Below, one piece after another: positions 6,071 through 7,269 of a stretch of 7,269 bases of DNA. The translations under genes and the position numbers were made by a program. Each line of letters starts with the position of its first letter. Positions within the stretch are counted from its first letter, which is position 1. The DNA is from Betaproteobacteria bacterium UBA6910 (GTDB lineage: Bacteria; Pseudomonadota; Gammaproteobacteria; Burkholderiales; UBA6910). The stretch covers positions 10,472-17,740 of the forward strand of contig DKBC01000316.1 of assembly GCA_002451065.1 (NCBI GenBank), read 5' to 3'. Below the pieces are notes generated by a model. It worked only from the letters and a program-made list of their open reading frames with translations. It did not search any database and was not told where the DNA came from.

Positions 6071-6593
6071 GGGTCTCATCCGTTGTTTCAGTTGCTCCGG
6101 AGGATCTCGGCGGCGGAATAATCGCGCGCAGCGCATCAAATAGCGCCCGATAATTGCGTGGGGGCCTGCCCTCTTCGCGCTCCTTGCGCGCCGTGCGGCA
6201 CAATGCGCGCAGGCGCTGCAGGTCCTCGACTGGATGCTCTTCGGCGAAGGCCCGAAGTGAATCCTCATCCGTGAGCAGCCGCTCGCGCCAGCGCTCCAGG
6301 AGATGAAGCCAGGCGCTGTGCTGCCGGGACCGGCCGCCGAGGATCGCAAGCCGCGCGCGTATAGGGGCCGCATCCACATCGCGCATCAGGCGCCCCACAT
6401 ACTGCAGCTGCCGCCTGCGGGCTTCGCGGGTTTTCACGCGCTGGGCTTCCAGCACTGCGTCAAGCAGGGTGTCCGGCAGTCCCATCTGCGCCAGTTGCTC
6501 GTGCTTCAACTTGACGAGCTGCTCTCCGAGCACCTGCATCTCGTGCATCTGTTTCTTGCGCTGGGTCTTGCTAAGAGTCCCGGAGGATTCCAT
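6063..6593 (-). CDS. darP: Ribosome-associated protein DarP (YjgA, DUF615)
   Basis: The 176-residue, helix-rich, basic protein belongs to the DUF615/YjgA family. In E. coli this protein (dual-action ribosomal maturation protein) binds precursors of the 50S subunit and helps late maturation around the peptidyl transferase region. Typical segments are SKTQRKKQMHEMQ.LGEQLV at 8-27, LPDTLLDAVLEAQR at 39-52, the family core ARRRQLQYVGRLMR at 58-71, HLLERWRERLL further on, and the C-terminal RPPRNYRALFDALRAI. Compared with the E. coli protein it lacks the long acidic N-terminal extension, which varies in the family. The ATG at 6591-6593 has no clear Shine-Dalgarno. It heads the minus-strand unit with mog and faces pmbA across 69 bases, an arrangement also seen for yjgA and pmbA in E. 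coli. Confidence 0.93.
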   Translation of the reverse strand: MESSGTLSKTQRKKQMHEMQVLGEQLVKLKHEQLAQMGLPDTLLDAVLEAQRVKTREARRRQLQYVGRLMRDVDAAPIRARLAILGGRSRQHSAWLHLLERWRERLLTDEDSLRAFAEEHPVEDLQRLRALCRTARKEREEGRPPRNYRALFDALRAIIPPPRSSGATETTDETHE

Positions 6594-6620
6594 GGGGTTG
6601 TCAACGCCTGCGGTCCGGGC

Positions 6621-6629
6621 TGATATGAT
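6621..6629 (+). promoter_or_regulatory. Extended -10 promoter for pmbA
   Basis: TGA followed by TATGAT (6624-6629) forms an extended -10 element (TGnTATAAT type, 5 of 6 in the hexamer). TTGTCA at 6598-6603 is the nearest -35-like box, but at 20 bases it is too far to be ideal; extended -10 promoters depend less on it. Transcription would start near 6636, about 27 bases before the pmbA ATG. The TATCAT on the opposite strand (6625-6630) overlaps it and might serve darP, but I see no matching -35. Confidence 0.5.
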
Positions 6630-6662
6630 ACCGCCTTTTCCGAATCAGGCCCCGCGAGAGCA

Positions 6663-7269
6663 ATGGACGAAGCCCGCTTTTACCACCGGTTCGAGACCCT
6701 TCAGCAAATGGCTCGCGACGTTCTGTCGCGGGCGACGGCCCGCGGCGCGAGCGCCTGCGAGACCGAGGTGACTGAGGGATTCGGCCAGTCGGTCACGGTG
6801 CGGCGGGGCGAGGTGGAAACCATCGAGTACAATCGTGACAAGGGGCTCGGTGTCACGGTCTATATCGGAATGAAGCGCGGCCACGCCAGCACATCCGATT
6901 TCTCGCCCAGGTCCATCCGCGAAACCGTGGACGCCGCGCTCAGCATCGCCGGATACACGGCTGCCGACGCGTGCGCAGGGCTCGCCGACGAGGACCTCCT
7001 GGCGCGGGAATTCCCGGACCTCCAGCTCTACCATCCGTGGACTCTGTCGGTGGAAGAGGCGATTGCGCTGGCCAAGGCCTGCGAGGATGCCGCTTTCGTG
7101 GCAGACCGGCGCGTCACCAATTCCGAGGGTGCCTCAGTCTCCGCCCATGAGTCTCAATTCGTCTATGCCAACAGCCTGGGGTTCCTTTCCGGATACCCCT
7201 CGTCGCGCCACAGCGTGGGTTGCAGCGCCATCGCAGGGAAGGCCGAGGGCATGCAGCGCGACTACTGGT
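6663..7269 (+). CDS. pmbA: Metalloprotease-related TldE / PmbA, N-terminal 202 residues (cut by window end)
   Basis: The reading frame is open from the ATG at 6663 to the end of the window, giving 202 of roughly 450 residues expected. PmbA (TldE) pairs with TldD to form a heterodimeric cytosolic protease that trims unfolded peptides; in E. coli it matures microcin B17 and degrades the CcdA antitoxin. TldE itself does not carry the zinc-binding HExxxH motif, which sits in TldD. Recognisable N-terminal domain segments are VRRGEVETIEYNRDKGLGV, GMKRGHASTSDFS, LQLYHPWTLSVEEAI, NSEGASVSAHES and ANSLGFLSGYPSSRHS, ending in MQRDYW at the window edge. A short GAGAG at 6656-6660 is very close to the ATG, so the ribosome site is weak; a second ATG at 6708 is possible but would remove the first helix. 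It is divergent from darP-mog, with an extended -10 promoter upstream. Confidence 0.94.
   Translation, partial: MDEARFYHRFETLQQMARDVLSRATARGASACETEVTEGFGQSVTVRRGEVETIEYNRDKGLGVTVYIGMKRGHASTSDFSPRSIRETVDAALSIAGYTAADACAGLADEDLLAREFPDLQLYHPWTLSVEEAIALAKACEDAAFVADRRVTNSEGASVSAHESQFVYANSLGFLSGYPSSRHSVGCSAIAGKAEGMQRDYW

Noticed and set aside
6071..6379. 103-residue N-terminal extension of Mog
   Set aside because: This stretch is another frame of darP; MogA proteins begin just before the GLVSVSDRAS motif, matching the ATG at 6070.

Overview
The window is a GC-rich chromosomal segment from a proteobacterium. The protein styles (Mog, DarP and PmbA read like betaproteobacterial versions) together with a tRNA gene that encodes its own CCA end suggest a beta- or gammaproteobacterium, with beta slightly preferred. 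That placement rests on remembered family sequences, not on a search. I see no mobile element, CRISPR array, integrase or phage gene. Most of the window is ordinary chromosome, with a few less characterised genes in the middle.

Layout. Positions 1-49 are the 3' two thirds of a tRNA-Thr (anticodon CGT). After a leader holding a strong stem-loop (82-127), a two-gene operon follows on the + strand. It encodes a small protein made of two CBS domains (162-596) and, overlapping it by 4 bases, a 12-helix transporter of the UMF1/Atg22-like branch of the major facilitator superfamily (593-1948). After an AT-rich gap with an inverted repeat comes a 511-residue protein of unknown function (2035-3570) with a C-terminal PilZ-like domain that keeps both c-di-GMP-binding motifs. 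It converges on a minus-strand carboxylesterase (3579-4250); a perfect 7-bp stem-loop spans both stop codons. The esterase is divergent from a Tat-exported transglutaminase-like protein (4342-5427), which has a good sigma-70 promoter and a strong ribosome binding site.

The right third is a recognisable housekeeping cluster. On the minus strand darP (6063-6593) and mog (5474-6070) overlap by 8 bases; divergent from them is pmbA/tldE (6663 onward, cut by the window end), preceded by an extended -10 promoter.

How the genes may work together. The overlap of the CBS and UMF1 genes suggests that a nucleotide-sensing subunit is made together with a transporter. The darP-mog-pmbA group joins 50S ribosome maturation, molybdenum cofactor synthesis and the TldD/TldE protease by neighbourhood rather than by pathway. 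The most unusual item is the transglutaminase-like protein: its Cys-His-Asp triad reads Ser206-His252-Asn268, so it may have lost or changed its catalytic activity. I found no clear multi-gene novel system.
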